Below are positions 9,677 to 23,003 of a stretch of 64,000 bases of DNA, piece after piece; position 1 is the stretch's first letter, and each line of letters begins with the position of its first letter. The notes under the pieces are model-generated. The model was not told the origin of the DNA. It worked only from the letters and a program-made list of their open reading frames with translations, and did no database searches. The stretch spans positions 6,634,001-6,698,000 of the forward strand of contig NC_065906.1 in assembly GCF_905147045.1 (NCBI RefSeq), given 5' to 3'. The DNA is from Nymphalis io. Taxonomy: Eukaryota; Arthropoda; Insecta; Lepidoptera; Nymphalidae. Made by a program: the position numbers and the translations under genes.

Positions 9677-11170
9677 TTAGAATATATTGATGTTGAACGC
9701 CATTTTTTGAGTTTTGGGAAATAGATTAATATGATTAAGATGATTACTAAAAATCGATTTTCAAGATGACTTGAAATGATATAATAATATTTTTATATCT
9801 AAATATTTAATTCGCTAAGGTTTTATATGATGATATATTTCTCTGTTTTTTTTTACAATATTCCTATTATATTAAATGTTTAATATTATTGTTTGTTGTT
9901 GATATTGTTTTAAATATATTTCTTATAAATAAGAGAGAAATAATAACAGTATCTTAATTTTTTTCACAGTTTTGTTATTCGTTTATCATTTTATCGAATA
10001 TTTTTTAGATCGACTTTTGCTGTCAGAATCGTTATGACATACAATTTTATAGCGTGTTTAAATCATGCTACAATCTGAGGCGTTACTTTCATCATTATTT
10101 AAAGACCCTTTGTCTGTTAAATCAATATTATTTAAATTACAAAAATATCCACCTTTATCTTTTAATTTGGTATGAAATTTGTTTTCAAGAATATTAACTA
10201 AGTGAAACATCTTTAAATATGTAATATATCTTATAATACTTTAACAGCCCTGTCAAATAATTATACCGAGAATTATTGTATAGTTTACTGTAGTAATACT
10301 TAGGAAAGAATTTTCTGCGCCAGGAACAAAATTTGTGTTTGTTGACAAGAGCAAATAATTAATTACTACCCTTCTTTATTTTTACGAATTTGAATTAACT
10401 GAACTAAATTAGCTATAACTTAAGATGACTATGCATTAAGATAACATTTATTTTTGCAAAAACAAAGAATAGCGTTTTACAGCGAATCATATGTTGAGCT
10501 ATGTTTAACAGCAAAATTATTTACTTAACGCTGATAAATAAATTTGTTGATGCTAGTAACACTGAACTCGGAAAGTATGAATGAAGATGAAACTGATAGA
10601 ATGTGATGTCTTGTACATTTTTTTTTAAATAAAGATTGTTTTTTTATTTTTCCAAAAAAAAAGTTAGGGGAGGTATTGAGATGACATTAGGAGGAAATTC
10701 TCACGCGTGTCTGGCAACTTGATTTTAAGTCAACTGTCAACAATGTTATTGACAATTGGCATACTTTATGACACGAAATAAAAGTAATAAATAACATTAG
10801 GCAATAGGTATGATTAACTGTTTTATTAGCATTATTTTAAATAATACCTTTATTATGAGTGACTATATTGTATTACAAATCATTGGCGGTACAATATCTA
10901 GAAATTTAATGATCTTAATTTAGTACTACTTACTAATATTTATCTATTAGAAGTATTTTAAACGCAACAAACAATAATATTCTGTAATATGTACCTATAC
11001 TTTGAATGAGCAAAATTAATGTAATAAATATTTTATTGCATATGCGGTTTGGAATGTCGTTTGGGACGCGACTGTTGTACCTTGGAAGTGGTGATGTAGG
11101 TTTATTTATTTAATTATTCTTTAACTTGTATTGTAAGTAAAAGTAAGTGAATATATTTTTCAATATAAAT
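9677..11170. other. Intergenic, no gene seen
   Basis: 1.5 kb of AT-rich sequence between the hAT MITE and Hspbap1. The Hspbap1 promoter must lie at its right end, but no TATA box or strong initiator could be picked out. Confidence 0.5.
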
Positions 11171-14100
11171 ATGGTTTCTCTGGGCGAAGATCTTATCCGT
11201 AATTTGACGGTAAAAAGTTGTACGCCTATTGTGTTTCGAAAATTCGTTAATGATTGGCCTATGTGTGGATGGAGTCAGGAAAAATGGATATCAGTATTTG
11301 GCAATAAGGAAATACCATTTCGTTGCTTGAGAAAAAATGTTGTTAGTGATGAACCATGTTGGGAGAGATGCTGTAAGATAAGGAACATGACATTCAAGAA
11401 TTTTGTTGAAAATTCTATGACCAGCGATGAGTGGATGTACTTTGATTACAAATACCTTCATCAGTGGTTTAGTGGAGATAGTGAACTAAGTAAGGTAAGA
11501 TTATAGCTATTTTAACATATTTATCATTTAAAAATAAGTAGCACAAGTAAGTATGTAGTATACCATGATTTAATTTATTTTTATAGGAAATATCATGGAA
11601 ACAGTTTGGGTATCCCGATAAAGGGGCATCTGAATCAACCCTCTGGGTTGGCAGCAAAGGGGCTCACACACCAGCTCACCAAGACACCTACGGTTATAAC
11701 ATTGTTGCACAAGTATATGGAAAGTAAGTGTTAAGTTAAAATAACAATGATATAATAATTTGATGTTACAGTTAAAGATGAATTTTTCAATAACTCTCTT
11801 AAATTAAAAATTGAAATACAGTGGAATCTCAAATCAAAGTCGAATTTAGTATTGAGTAAATGAGATTTCACTGTAGTATAAAACAAACATTTTTACTTAT
11901 TATAACTGAGGAATTTTCTATATGTTTTGGAAAGCTTCCCATTATCATTATGATCTTATGAGTATTGTATGTTTTAGGAAGAGGTGGATTCTTTTTCCTC
12001 CTGAAACAGGTGGTCTTAAACCCACGAGGGTACCATATGAAGAATCCAGTGTTTACAGTGAATTAAACTTCTACTGCCCTAGTAATTTGGATGTTTTTAA
12101 TGGTAATTTTCTATGGTAATGTTTGTTGGAAAAGCCTACTTGAATAAAGTTTATTTTGGTTTTTAATTTTATGTAAACTCTGAGTACATACACTTTATAA
12201 AACTTATAATATTTTAGGCTTAACCGGGGGACGTATGGTTGAACTGGCTGCAGGAGATGCACTGTTAGTGCCCAGAGGCTGGTGGCACTATGTGCAAAAC
12301 ATTGATCCTTTAAATATTACTTTTAATATTTGGTTGCCACATGTAAATATTTTTTACAGAATTACTATAATGTGTAACAATGTTTTTTTTTTGCTTACTA
12401 AACTTTGTAAAAAAAAATACCAGCACGTTATGTATATAGTTCTGATTTTTTTTAATTTTTACTTATTGCGAGTTTTATTTTTTAAAGGAAAAAGACAGTT
12501 CATCACATGTATCGGAAGCTCTGATTAAAATATTTGTTGCTCAAATATGCAAGGATCTTCCTCAGGAGACTGCAAGACTATTGGTCAATCCTAATGAGGT
12601 GAGTTGACTTTTATAAAAAAATAAAATTATTTATAAGCTCTATATACCTAACTAGAGTAACAACATTTTAATAATCTATAAGTACTAATATTATAAATGC
12701 AAAAGTAACTCTGTCTGTTATGCTTTCATGGCTAAATTATTTATTTATTAAGGATCTCCAGCAAAGGATACACAGATGCGAGTACATTACATCGTGGAAT
12801 AATATTTTAAAATATGTGTGCTCCTTCAATTAAAGGAGACCACAGCAAGCACATAAATAATGACTAAACAGAAATTAAAAAAAAAATTAATAATAAATAA
12901 ATTATACCACATTAGGTAATAATTATTTTTTCATATATTAATGACTAAAGTCTAGTGATTGTAATTAAAAATTTAACCAGGTATATACATATAAAATAAA
13001 TTATTTCAATAAACAAATAATGATACACCAAAGAAACCTATGACACATCTGTAGGGATTTGCTATTTAAAGAAAAAAAAAGTATTTAATATGTTAACCTA
13101 TTAATATCTCATTGCTTTAAGAATCAATTATATTTTACTGATCATAACACATGTTTTATTGAAGTGTCTTGAACAATTTCCTCAATAAAACAGGACATGC
13201 ATCGTGCACGTAGTTAAACTTGTCATATCCTATTATTCATACTCATTATTCATTGAGTCATGCACATCTCGTCTCAGGGCTATGCTAATAATACTTATGC
13301 TGATCTTATACCTGAGAATTTTAATGATCTATTAACATTGCCAAAATAACTATCAATTTGGCAGACACTAGACTAATAACATTAGTTTTATTTGTCCGTA
13401 TATATATGCTATATATAATATTTTTTTGATGATTCGAAGATTGGTTTTGATTATTGTAAAGAGGGATATGATGGCATAATATGCAGTGAATAAAATGCAC
13501 ACGCCATTCGAACAAATTGTTGCTGTTGTGTTGAAAAATTAATTGCGTGACTATTAAGATCTGTCGGATGTGCCTACAGTCCAAGTGATTGAACAAAGTG
13601 TTCTTGGTATCATAATTTTATCATTCAACTAAATTCCGAAAATCAGACTGATATACGGTACGGTAAAAATTGTTAACATTTTTGGAAATTCGGTCGGGAA
13701 AAGTTAGACGATATGCTAAAAATTTTCGATATTGAAATTTCGGGTTCAAGATAATAAATTGATATGATACATTTATTTTTATTTACTATTGGTTTGATAC
13801 AGTTTTTGCTGTAGTACTATGAAAGTTTTGGTCGTGGGATCTCGTGCTATTAATGCAATTTCCGGCACAATGGACATAATATATAAGGACATTGATGGAT
13901 AGAGGTGAAGACGACGAAAATTCAATTTCAAAAATATTCGTACCGAAATTTATTTGATATTTTTTTATATCTTATTGATGATATTTATGACTATTGACCG
14001 ATACTATTAAAAAAAATTTTTTTCAGGATGATATTTCGGACACACCATTAGCAGTATTATTCTTGCAATTAGAATCTGTCGTGAATACATATTTGGATAA

Positions 14101-14422
14101 GAAGCGTAAAGCGCGCCGAGTGAAACGACAGCGGACGCGGGATGACCCTCCAAGTTCCGACGTAGAAGAAGCTGATCTCAAACGTATATTAGAAAATCAA
14201 ACGAATAATATTCAATTCGTTCCGGCTATAACGAGCAATGATATCATCGAAATAATAAAAGGTAATTTAAAAGAATACATCGCTGAAGATAAAGCGCATG
14301 ACGAGGACGAAGTAGAGGGCGCCACGAGCAATCTATGTCTAACAAAGGCTGTGATTGATGCGTTCAGCCAAAGTAACGTCATTGATCTCGTTAAGCAGAA
14401 TCTCTTTGTTAAGTTAGGCTAG
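11171..14422 (+). CDS. Hspbap1: HSPB1-associated protein 1-like JmjC-domain protein
   Basis: Member of the cupin/JmjC family of Fe(II)- and 2-oxoglutarate-dependent oxygenases related to HSPBAP1; its substrate in insects is not established. Six exons join in phase: 11171-11494, 11587-11723, 11978-12102, 12218-12342, 12488-12598 and 14027-14422, giving 405 residues. The iron triad is visible: HQD at 139-141 (H139, D141) and the distal H219 in WWHYV. WILFPPE and LLVPRGWWHYV are typical of this branch. The last exon encodes an acidic/basic low-complexity C-terminal region (KKRKARRVKRQR, then DEDEVEG). The open frame can extend to a GTG at 11147, but the first ATG, at 11171, gives MVSLGEDL. A possible AATAAA is at 14860. 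Converges with the elongase gene. Confidence 0.92.
12599..14026 (+). other. Hspbap1 intron 5
   Basis: 1.4-kb intron. Contains a ~50-bp fragment of a common lepidopteran repeat at 12686-12735 (ACTAATATTATAAATGC..., also at 32393 and 33473) and an 11-bp-arm hairpin TGTTTTATTGA / TCAATAAAACA at 13152-13192. No second gene seen. Confidence 0.5.
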
Positions 14423-15029
14423 TATTTGCGTTAAAAGCGCCATATGTTTGTTATAACGCCATATCTATGTGACGCATAGCAAAATGATTAAATTATATTT
14501 CTTAGAATTTCTAAATAAGGTATATATAAACAAGGTGTTTATTTGCTTACTAGAGAATATTTGTTACATTATTTGTTTTTGTTTATATTGTTATATTTCC
14601 AAATTTATATTTTTCTTGTCTTTGGATGTTATTTATTAGATTTCATCGGTGATATAATGTGCCTTAAAAATAATAACTTACTTTAAATCTTCTATAATAC
14701 TGTTTTATTTGAAGTTTATGTATGTATTCACGATTTTTCATTTATGATTAGACTTTGATCTACAGACTAATAAGGAAACAGCGTTTGTCATTGGTTTACT
14801 ACTTACTTACTTTTATTTATGTAACAGTTTTCTACTGAAAATGTCAGAGATAAACACAAAATAAAATTGTGAACGCACCATCATTTTCTTTTTATTTCAA
14901 TCAAATAGAAACATTATTTATGAGAGCGTTTGCTGATCATAACTTATTAGAAGTTAGCAGAAGTTATTATATTTAAATTAGTTTTATTTTAATTTATTAA
15001 AAACTAGTATTCAAAAAAATGTACATTAT

Positions 15030-18000
15030 TTATGCTTTTTTGGACTTGTTGGGTTTTATATATGATCTGTAGTAGAAATCACTGAACAAAATCACCATAA
15101 ATAGGTTCTGTGGAATAAGAATGTATGCCGGTTGACGCGGGAAATCACAATCTGTAGCAAACACTATTGACACGAAGTGTACGAGTATAATTGTGAACTG
15201 CAACTGAAAATTTAAAATATTTTGATTTAATTATGCTTAAATAAGTAAGTATTTTGTGATAAAATATATTTCGGACATAATTATATAACTAGAATAACAA
15301 TCAATCAATCAACAGCCAATCGTTGTCCACTGCTGAACATAGGCCTCTCCCAAGGTGCGCCAAAGCTCCCTGTCCTCCGCCTTCCGCATCCAGTTGGTGC
15401 CCGCCACCTTCTTGAGGTCGTCGGTCCACCTGGCTGGAGGGCGCCCTACGCTGCGCTTGCCGATTCGCGGTCTCCACTCTAGGACTCGTCTGCTCCAACG
15501 GCCATCGGTCCTACGACATACGTGACCAGCCCACTGCCACTTCAGCCTGCTAATTTTGCAAGCTATGTCGGTGACTCCGGTTCTTTTCCGGATAATCTCA
15601 TTTCTGATCTTATCCTTCAAAGATACTCCGAGCATAGCTCGCTCCATAGCACGCTGAGCGACTTTGAATTTGTGGACTAGTCCCGCAGTTAGTGTCCACG
15701 TTTCGGCACCGTATGTCATGGCAGGTAAGACGCATTGGTTGAAGACTTTCGTCTTCAAACATTGCGGTATAGACGACTTGAGGACTTGACGAAGGTTGCC
15801 AAATGCTGCCCATCCCAAGCGAATTCTTCGATCGGCTTCCTTCTCGAAGTTGTTCCTACCGACTTGTATTATCTGTCCTAGGTAGGTATATTCACTAACA
15901 ACTTCGAGAGGTTTCCCCTCGACGTATATCGGTCCCGGCACGACATGCCTATTGAACATGACCTTGGTCTTTTCCAAGTTCATACCGAGACCGACACACC
16001 GGGAAGACTCGCCTAGGCTACGCAGCATTTCGGTGAGTTGTTCCAGCGACTCTGCTATGATGACGATATCGTCGGCAAATCGAAGGTGTGAGATGTACTC
16101 GCCGTTTACATTGACTCCATACCTAGTCCAATCCAGCGTTTTGAAAACGTCTTCCAACGCGTTGGTGAACAGTTTCGGGGATATTACATCCCCCTGTCTC
16201 ACCCCTCTGCGCAGTTGGATCGCCTTCGTCTTACAGTCCTGGATGTGGACAGTCATTGTAGCGGCGTTGTACAGACATCTCAGTACCTCGATATATCTCC
16301 AATCGATATGACATCTCTGCAATGAGTCGAGCACTGCCCAGGTTTCGATGGAGTCGAAGGCTTTCTCGTAGTCCACAAATGCCATACACAGCGGCTGATT
16401 GTACTCTTCGGTCTTCTGCACAATCTGCCGAACAGTATGGATGTGGTCCACGGTGCTGTAGCCTGATCGAAAGCCGGCTTGCTCTGGGGGCTGGAACTCG
16501 TCAAGTCGTCTGGCGAGACGGTTCGTGACGACTCTTGAGAACAGCTTATACACGTGACTCAGGAGGGAGATTGGTCTGTAGTTTTTCAAGAGGGTTTTAT
16601 CACCTTTCTTGAAAAACAGTACCACCTCACTCCCGCTCCACGTTTCCGGGGTCTTGCCATGTTGGATGACGGAATTAAAGAGGCTTGCTAGCTCTTTCAG
16701 GACCGGAGTCCCGCCTGCCTTAAGCAACTCTGTTGTGATTCCGTCATCTCCCGGAGCTTTGTTGTTTTTAAGCTGTTCTAGAGCCGCCCTAATCTCTCCT
16801 TGGTCAACGACCGGGAGCTCCTCGGAGTAATGGCGCATAAGAGGGGCGCGCTGGTCATCAATACTGATTCCCACGGGTTTATCCGATCTTGAAGAGAACA
16901 ACTGCCCATAAAACCTCTCTACTTCTCCGATAATCTCAGGCCTAGAGGTAACGACCCCACCATTTTCAGTTTTAAGTTTTGTCAGACGCGGCCTCCCAAA
17001 CTTGCGAGCGAACACTTTCGATCCCCGATTTTGCTCAATCGCAGCCTTGATGGCACGGGTATTGGAGCGTCGGAGATCGCGTCGCGTCAGCGTTTTTATT
17101 GTTCGGTTTAAGGCCTTATCTGACAAAAACGATGGTAGTTCTCGTCGTTTTCTCATGAGCTCGAGTGTCTCAGCAGAGAGTTTTGGTGCGTTGTCTCTTC
17201 TCTGTGGCGGAAAACACTTGCGGGATGTGTTTTGCAGTATTTTGACCAGCGTGTCGGTTCTCTCATCAATGCTGCTTATGGTTTCCAACGCGGTGAATTG
17301 ATTTTGAAGTTCCATTTGGAACTTTTCGGAGCCTTGAGCAGCTTGGAGCATGGTAGGTCGGAGAGTAGACCTCATCATTCTCGATCTTTCGGCTTTTAAG
17401 TTGATATTTAGAGTGCCTCGAACCAAGCGGTGATCACTTCCGGTATTAAACCTGTTGATCACTGAAACAACTAGAATAACGTGAATACAAAATTTAATAA
17501 TATATAAAAATGCAATAACTACATAGATCGATACGATAACTGTATTTACTACATATATAGTAAATACAGTTCTGTATAATATCAACTTTTTTTTGACGTA
17601 ACTGGGAATAATTCTTTACCGTCTTAATTTATATAAAAAAATTATCGTACACAAATGTAATTTGTAAAAAAAGTCTACAAAAATATTAAAAATAATAAAT
17701 AAAATATCGTACTTAATCTATAGATTAAAACCGACTTGAGATAATGCAATTTTATAAAATTTTTACCAAATGTGGATCAAAGAAATATAAATTTTCAATA
17801 TATTTGTGTATCTGGAGTTGACTTACGATTTGAATTTGCGTAACATGCTTTTTCCACCATATAGACTGCTTGTACGACTCGTCCCATATCGTCAGTAAAT
17901 AATAACTGTACATAATTATGTGAACAAACGAATTTATTGGTAACAGAAGTGTGTAGTGGCCACCTATTAACAATAACAAAAATTATGAGGAAGGTTATGC

Positions 18001-20387
18001 AAAGATATGTTTTAAATAAGAAAACTCAGACTATATGGACGATTAGAACAAAATTACAGATGAATTTAGATAGAAATTTCACTGGTGGTAGCTCTGTGCT
18101 AGCTCGTCGGGGTAGGTACCACCCACATCAGATATTCTACCGCAAAACAGCAATACTTGATATTGTTGTGTTCCGGTTTGATGGGTGAGTGAGCCAGTGT
18201 AATTACAGGCACAAGGGACATAAAATCTTAGTTCCCAAGGTTGGTGGCGCATTGGCTATGTAAGCGATGGTTGACATTTCTTATAATGCAATTTCTAGCA
18301 AATGGGCTTCCTGATGGTAAATGGTTACCACCGCGCGTAGGCATTGGCACTGATAAAACATCATCGCCATCAACCTTGGAAACTAAAAAGTTATGTTTCT
18401 TGTTTCAGTAGTGACATTGGCTCACTCATCCTTCAAATCAGAACACAACAATACTAAGTTTTGCTGCTTGGCGGTAGGATATATGATGAGCAACTACCCG
18501 GACGGGCTTGCACACAGCCCTACCACCATGTAATATATATATTTAGTACATACCTGGTAGCCATTTCACCATTCCCCACGCTACAGCTACCATGCCAAAA
18601 TGATGGTACACGTGCAGAAAGGACACTTGATTTTGTTTTTTCCTCAGGACAAAGAATACCTTAAAAATATACCAATAAAATTATAAGAAGTTTAAATTTT
18701 TACCAATTATCCTTGTAATTATTTATTTTTTTACAATCGTAAATAATCGTCTATGTTTAAAAATTCACTCTCAGATTATTATTATCACTTAGCATTCAAT
18801 CTATTGCTGAAGTTTTCTTTGAAAAACAAAACATTATACATTAAAAAAAAATTGTTTAATAAAAATAATATCTATAGTTTTTATATAATTTAAATACTTT
18901 ATAAGGATTCTCAGGTGTGATTAAATTTCTTGTTAATTGTTAACTGCAAAAAAGCAAACAATAACACGAGCGGATCCGCACTACCGTATTTAAATTCTGT
19001 CTCAAGTTGAATAGTCTATCAATTAGGCGACTGGCCATATCGTACAAAGTTATGTGTTGTCAAATGGAATTAAATCAAAATATACTTTATACCATTTTTC
19101 AGAATTATCTCTATGTAAACCTATCACCAGAATGTAGATTCTACCGAAGAAACTCGGCAGTTACTCTTTTCCATCATTTTAAATATAAAATGTTATAATT
19201 TGGCTACAGGTATGAATGCTTATAATTTTTCAACGATGCAATAACTTACCGTATCGAAAAGATCCACAAGTTTAATAACAAAGTAGGCGTAACAGACTTT
19301 CCATGCGTATTCCATAACTAGCGGACCGTCATCCACTCGCTCACATATTAATTTATAGTGATTAAGCCACCCCAACTTTAGACTCTGGAAATTTGGGTGT
19401 TTCTCATAAGTTATTTACATAAAATCAAAATATTAAAATTAATAAAGCGCGGTGCACCTTGTATGGATTACGAAATAATTGTATTCTAGAACTTTAAAAT
19501 TACACATATGAACGCAAAAGAATGTTCTGTTGCACTCACTTCAAACTTCTAAAAAAAAAGTACGCATCTCCGCGGGGGTGAGCGGGGGGGTGGCTTGTCG
19601 TTTGAAAGGGGCAACCAACTTTATGTTAGTTTTCCAGAGTTTATGTTTGTTAGTTTAAGCAGCACCCAAACCGGCTGACAAGGCTTATGGGTGTCAAGAA
19701 TAAAAATAAACATTAATATTTTGTTGGTAATAAATAAATAATTGCTGCAATACACTACGAAATTAGAAAAAGTTATACCTATGAAAAGTTTATCATGTAT
19801 TGAAAGTTCATTTCTCTGGATTCAAAATGTTTATCTAAATTTTCAATATAAATAAAATCACCGGCTTTTTTAATACAGTTAAAGCTCACCTGATAGACAA
19901 CGTACATACAACAAATCACTTGAACTGCATTGTAGAAGGCTATTAATTTTCGAAGATCATAGGCTGGTCTCTTCTCCATAAACTTTGGGAGCCACTTTAA
20001 TACCGTCAATAAGTAAAATGCAAGTAGTAATAGACCGGGAAAAGGAGAGCCTATTAAAGGCCAATCTTTAGTCCTAGGATCTGAAAACATTGTGTATTCT
20101 GTAACTTTTTATACCATAAAATGTATCAAATATAATTAGAAAATTAAAAAAAAACATATTTTAAAAGAATTCCTTTCAAAATCAAGAACCGACTACGATA
20201 TTTTTTATATTATTTTTAATAAATTACAAAAGATATTTCAACAATCACTTTAAAGTATCTTTACAAAAATATAATAATCTCTATTATCAAAAATATATTA
20301 TGTTAATGTTAATAAATATAACATACCAGTAATTTCTTCATTTAGATAAAAAAAAAGTTTCACTGTTTGCCTCAATACGAGCGCCAT
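15030..20387 (-). CDS. Elongation of very long chain fatty acids protein (ELOVL)
   Basis: ER membrane condensing enzyme that adds malonyl-CoA to long-chain acyl-CoA; substrate chain length cannot be told from sequence. Six exons join in phase: 20387-20327, 20080-19890, 19384-19250, 18659-18554, 17963-17827 and 15203-15030, giving 267 residues. Diagnostic motifs are KLVDLFDT, FFVLRKKQ, the catalytic HVYHH (145-149), NSFVHIIMYSYY (175-186) and DFYYRSY near the C-terminus. Hydrophobic stretches fit a seven-helix membrane protein. The tail KSKKA has lysines at -3 and -5, a KxKxx ER-retrieval signal. Intron 5 (17826-15204) contains a sense-oriented RTE LINE; intron 4 holds two opposed SINE copies. 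Possible AATAAA signals on the minus strand lie near 14995 and 14985. Confidence 0.94.
15287..15298. repeat. Target-site duplication of the RTE insertion, left copy
   Basis: AACTAGAATAAC, repeated exactly at 17469-17480, flanking the LINE on both sides. Confidence 0.92.
15299..17468 (-). mobile_element. 5'-truncated RTE-type LINE with intact reverse-transcriptase frame
   Basis: Reads on the minus strand from 17468 to a TTGATTGATTG microsatellite tail at 15299-15312, typical of RTE elements. The frame is open from the 5' junction to the TGA at 15309. It starts at the end of the apurinic endonuclease domain (TGSDHRLVRG, carrying the SDH motif), then runs through the RT with NYRPISLL, AFVDYEKAFDS, GVRQGDVISPKLF and the catalytic FADDI, and ends with GRPPARWTDDL and the Trp-rich tail. 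The 5' part, including most of the endonuclease, is missing, so it cannot move by itself. A flawless frame and identical 12-bp target duplications indicate a young insertion. It sits in elongase intron 5 in the same orientation as the gene. The apparent extra N-terminus (to 17585) is host intron. Confidence 0.92.
17469..17480. repeat. Target-site duplication of the RTE insertion, right copy
   Basis: AACTAGAATAAC, identical to 15287-15298. Confidence 0.92.
18086..18292 (+). repeat. SINE family A in elongase intron 4 (sense on plus strand)
   Basis: GGTAGGTACCACCCACATCA, TTCTACCGCAAAACAGCAAT, ATTACAGGCACAAGGGACAT and GTTGGTGGCGCATTGG match the family; the 3' tail is missing. It lies directly beside an opposed copy. 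Confidence 0.85.
18297..18532 (-). repeat. SINE family A, diverged opposed copy
   Basis: CTTCCTGATGGTAAATGG, ACATTGGCTCACTCATCCTT and GCCCTACCACCA match the family on the other strand. More diverged than its neighbour, hence probably older. Confidence 0.75.
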
Positions 20388-21526
20388 TTTTTTCAATTTA
20401 TTTAAATTATAAATAATTATATATTATGATAGATTAAAATTATTTTTTAAATATATTATATACTACGTGATGTTAAAATTTGAGAAAAAAAAACCTAGTT
20501 TAATAAGACGACTTTATTGCGCGTGCGACGTTATTACAAACCCGGACGGTACTGAATTAATTCCAAGTAGGTGAACCCTAAAAATGTTACGTTTTTTTAA
20601 AATTTAAATTCAACATGAAACAAATTGGTTTCAATTATTATGCTATTTGCAAGGCAAAGATCTCTTTTTGTGACTGTTTACAGCAATAATTAGTATGTTT
20701 ATAAAATTATTTGTAATTTGAAAGTTTCATGCAAAGAAGCAATTTAATTTCAAACTGCATAAGCAGTTGTCTCGAAATCTGTAACATCTGATATCTAATA
20801 TCTTTTTAAAATAAATGTGAAGTTTATACGAACGTCACATCTAAAAGGATATGAATTAACATAAAATTCAATTAGATTATGTCATGAAATCGTATATGGT
20901 AACCTTTTTAACAAGTATAATCCATATGTAGAATTATTATTATTTAAACCTAGTGAACCTAAGTACACTGGGAGGCACCATTACCAATATTTCATTAACT
21001 TATTATTCTACCTTCAATTATCAATAATATCTTAGTCATCTGACTTCCTAATATAGAAACAAAGAATATGTATAATATAATGGTGAATCGTATATATAAT
21101 TTTTAATTTAATATCGAAATCCATCTTTAAAACAAGATATAATGTGTTAATACCCGACTTTTTAAGCAATAACGCTACTCCCGAAATGTCCGGTGAGTTC
21201 CTTAAAAGTCGATGTAAAAAATAGTAGCATATATCCTGTTCCAACTGAATAGGTTATATGCTATTATTTTTTTACATTTGTGATATGTACAAATATACTT
21301 TGTATGCATTTTATTTAACCGAACCGAATTTTCATCACCTCAATGATAATAGAGTGTACTGACGGGAAATTTTGACATCCTCTATGCACTCTATACCCTC
21401 GTTTTCGAACAATAATTGAATTAACTGGGCTCTGAAAATATTCACAATTATTAGATACATCTACGAGTAGACTAGTTTTACCTGCGTTAAACGTTACTCT
21501 TCGATTCTTGTGGGCGTAGCGTAATA
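20388..21526. other. Upstream of the elongase gene, no gene seen
   Basis: AT-rich spacer containing the elongase promoter region and ending at the mariner target TA (21525-21526). No TATA-initiator pair was identified with confidence. Confidence 0.5.
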
Positions 21527-22837
21527 TTAGGTACCTTACATATGAAATTAGCGTTTTGCCGTACTGACCCCTTTAATCTGAAATATCTCCTCTTTGGTTA
21601 AGAATTCCAAATTCAAATTTATAAATTCATTTAGCTGGTACATTTGAGTTTTGAAAACAGTCATTTGTTTTTTCCTCATTATTTTTTTCTTTGGCGTCGC
21701 TTATTACCGCACAATGGAAAACATGAAATATCGGTATATTTACGAGTACGAGTTCTACCACTCCTGGCACCAGTGCTGCAGAAACAGATCGAAGGATTAA
21801 TGATGTATACGGCGCTGGTGTCGCAAAAGAAAGCATGGTACGATTTTGGTTTCAACGTTTTCGTTCTGGAAATTTCGACCTTCAGAACCAACCCCGTGGA
21901 CGGCGGGAGACCAAAGTGGAAAATGAAGAATTAAAGGCTATTGTGGAAGCGGATCCATCACAAAGCACTTCAGAGATAGCTGCAGGCTTCGGGGTAAGTG
22001 ATAAAACTGTATAAATCCACTTGAAGCAAATCGGGAAAGTAAAAAAACTTGAACGATGGGTACCTCATGAATTGAGTGAATCGAACTTGCAAACACGCGT
22101 CGACTGCTGTTACTTTGCTCAACCGACACAATAATGAAGGGATTTTAAATCGAATCATTACTTGTGATGAAAAGTGGATACTGTACGATAAGTGGAGGCG
22201 CTCACAATGGCTGAACCCTGGAGACCCAGCCAAATCCTGCCCTAAAGGAAAATTGTCTAAGAAAAAGTTACTTGTAAGTGTTTGGTGGACTAGCGCCGGT
22301 GTCGTTTACTACAGCTTTCTAAAATCTGGCCAAACGATTACAACAGATATCTATTGTCAGCAACTGTAAACCATGAAGGAAGAACTAGCTGCTAAACAAC
22401 CGAGATTGGTCAATCGCTCTAGGCCACTGCTGCTTCACGACAACGCAAGACAACACATTGCACAACAAACAACCACTAAGTTAGATGAGCTACAATCTAA
22501 TTGTAGCTCATCTAACTTAGTGGTTGTGTAGTGTCTGCGACATCCGCCGTACTCCCCCGAAGGTCTGGGTTATTATTATTATAGATTACCAATTTTTCCG
22601 GAATTTGGACGACCTCTTACAAGGAAAAAATTCAACTCCGATGCGGCAGTCCAAACCGCCTTCAAAAAGTTTTATGGTTTTTTTAGTAAAGGGATAAATG
22701 AACTAGCTATGAGATGGCAAAAGTGCATAGATAACAACGGTGCACACTGCACACTGATTAATTAAATATATTTTACAAAAAAAAAAAAACTTATATTCCT
22801 CCCGTAAAAAACGCTAATTTCATATGTAAATACCTAA
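21527..22837 (+). mobile_element. Degenerate mariner (Tc1/mariner) transposon
   Basis: 1.31 kb, flanked by TA. Ends begin TTAGGTACCTTACATATGAA and, inverted, TTAGGTATTTACATATGAA, then AATTAGCG on both sides. The transposase is recognisable but dead. Helix-turn-helix pieces (WFQRFRSGNFDLQNQPRG, DPSQSTSEIAAGFGVS) and core pieces (ITCDEKW with the first catalytic Asp, LLHDNARQH with the second) lie in different frames with stop codons between. A 57-bp inverted duplication at 22470-22526 interrupts the region just after the second Asp. Confidence 0.93.
22470..22526. repeat. Hairpin: 26-bp perfect arms, 5-bp loop, inside the mariner
   Basis: Left arm starts CAACCACTAAGTTAGATG, loop TCTAA, right arm is the exact inverse. 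Only one arm is expected in a mariner transposase gene, so the second arose by local inverted duplication. Confidence 0.95.
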
Positions 22838-22946
22838 TATTATAAGTTTAGTATTATAAATTTCTCAATAAACACGTTATGAAACGCAAAAATATTTTTT
22901 CTAATATATATAGAAGATTTTGAGATAAGGGTGTTATAACAAACAA

Positions 22947-22963
22947 GTTCTTCAGTCATAAGT

Positions 22964-23003
<40 letters not shown>

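Noticed and set aside
15952..17301. Several 70-120-codon plus-strand ORFs
   Set aside because: Antisense shadows of the RTE reverse-transcriptase frame, which is GC-richer and so has few stops on the other strand.
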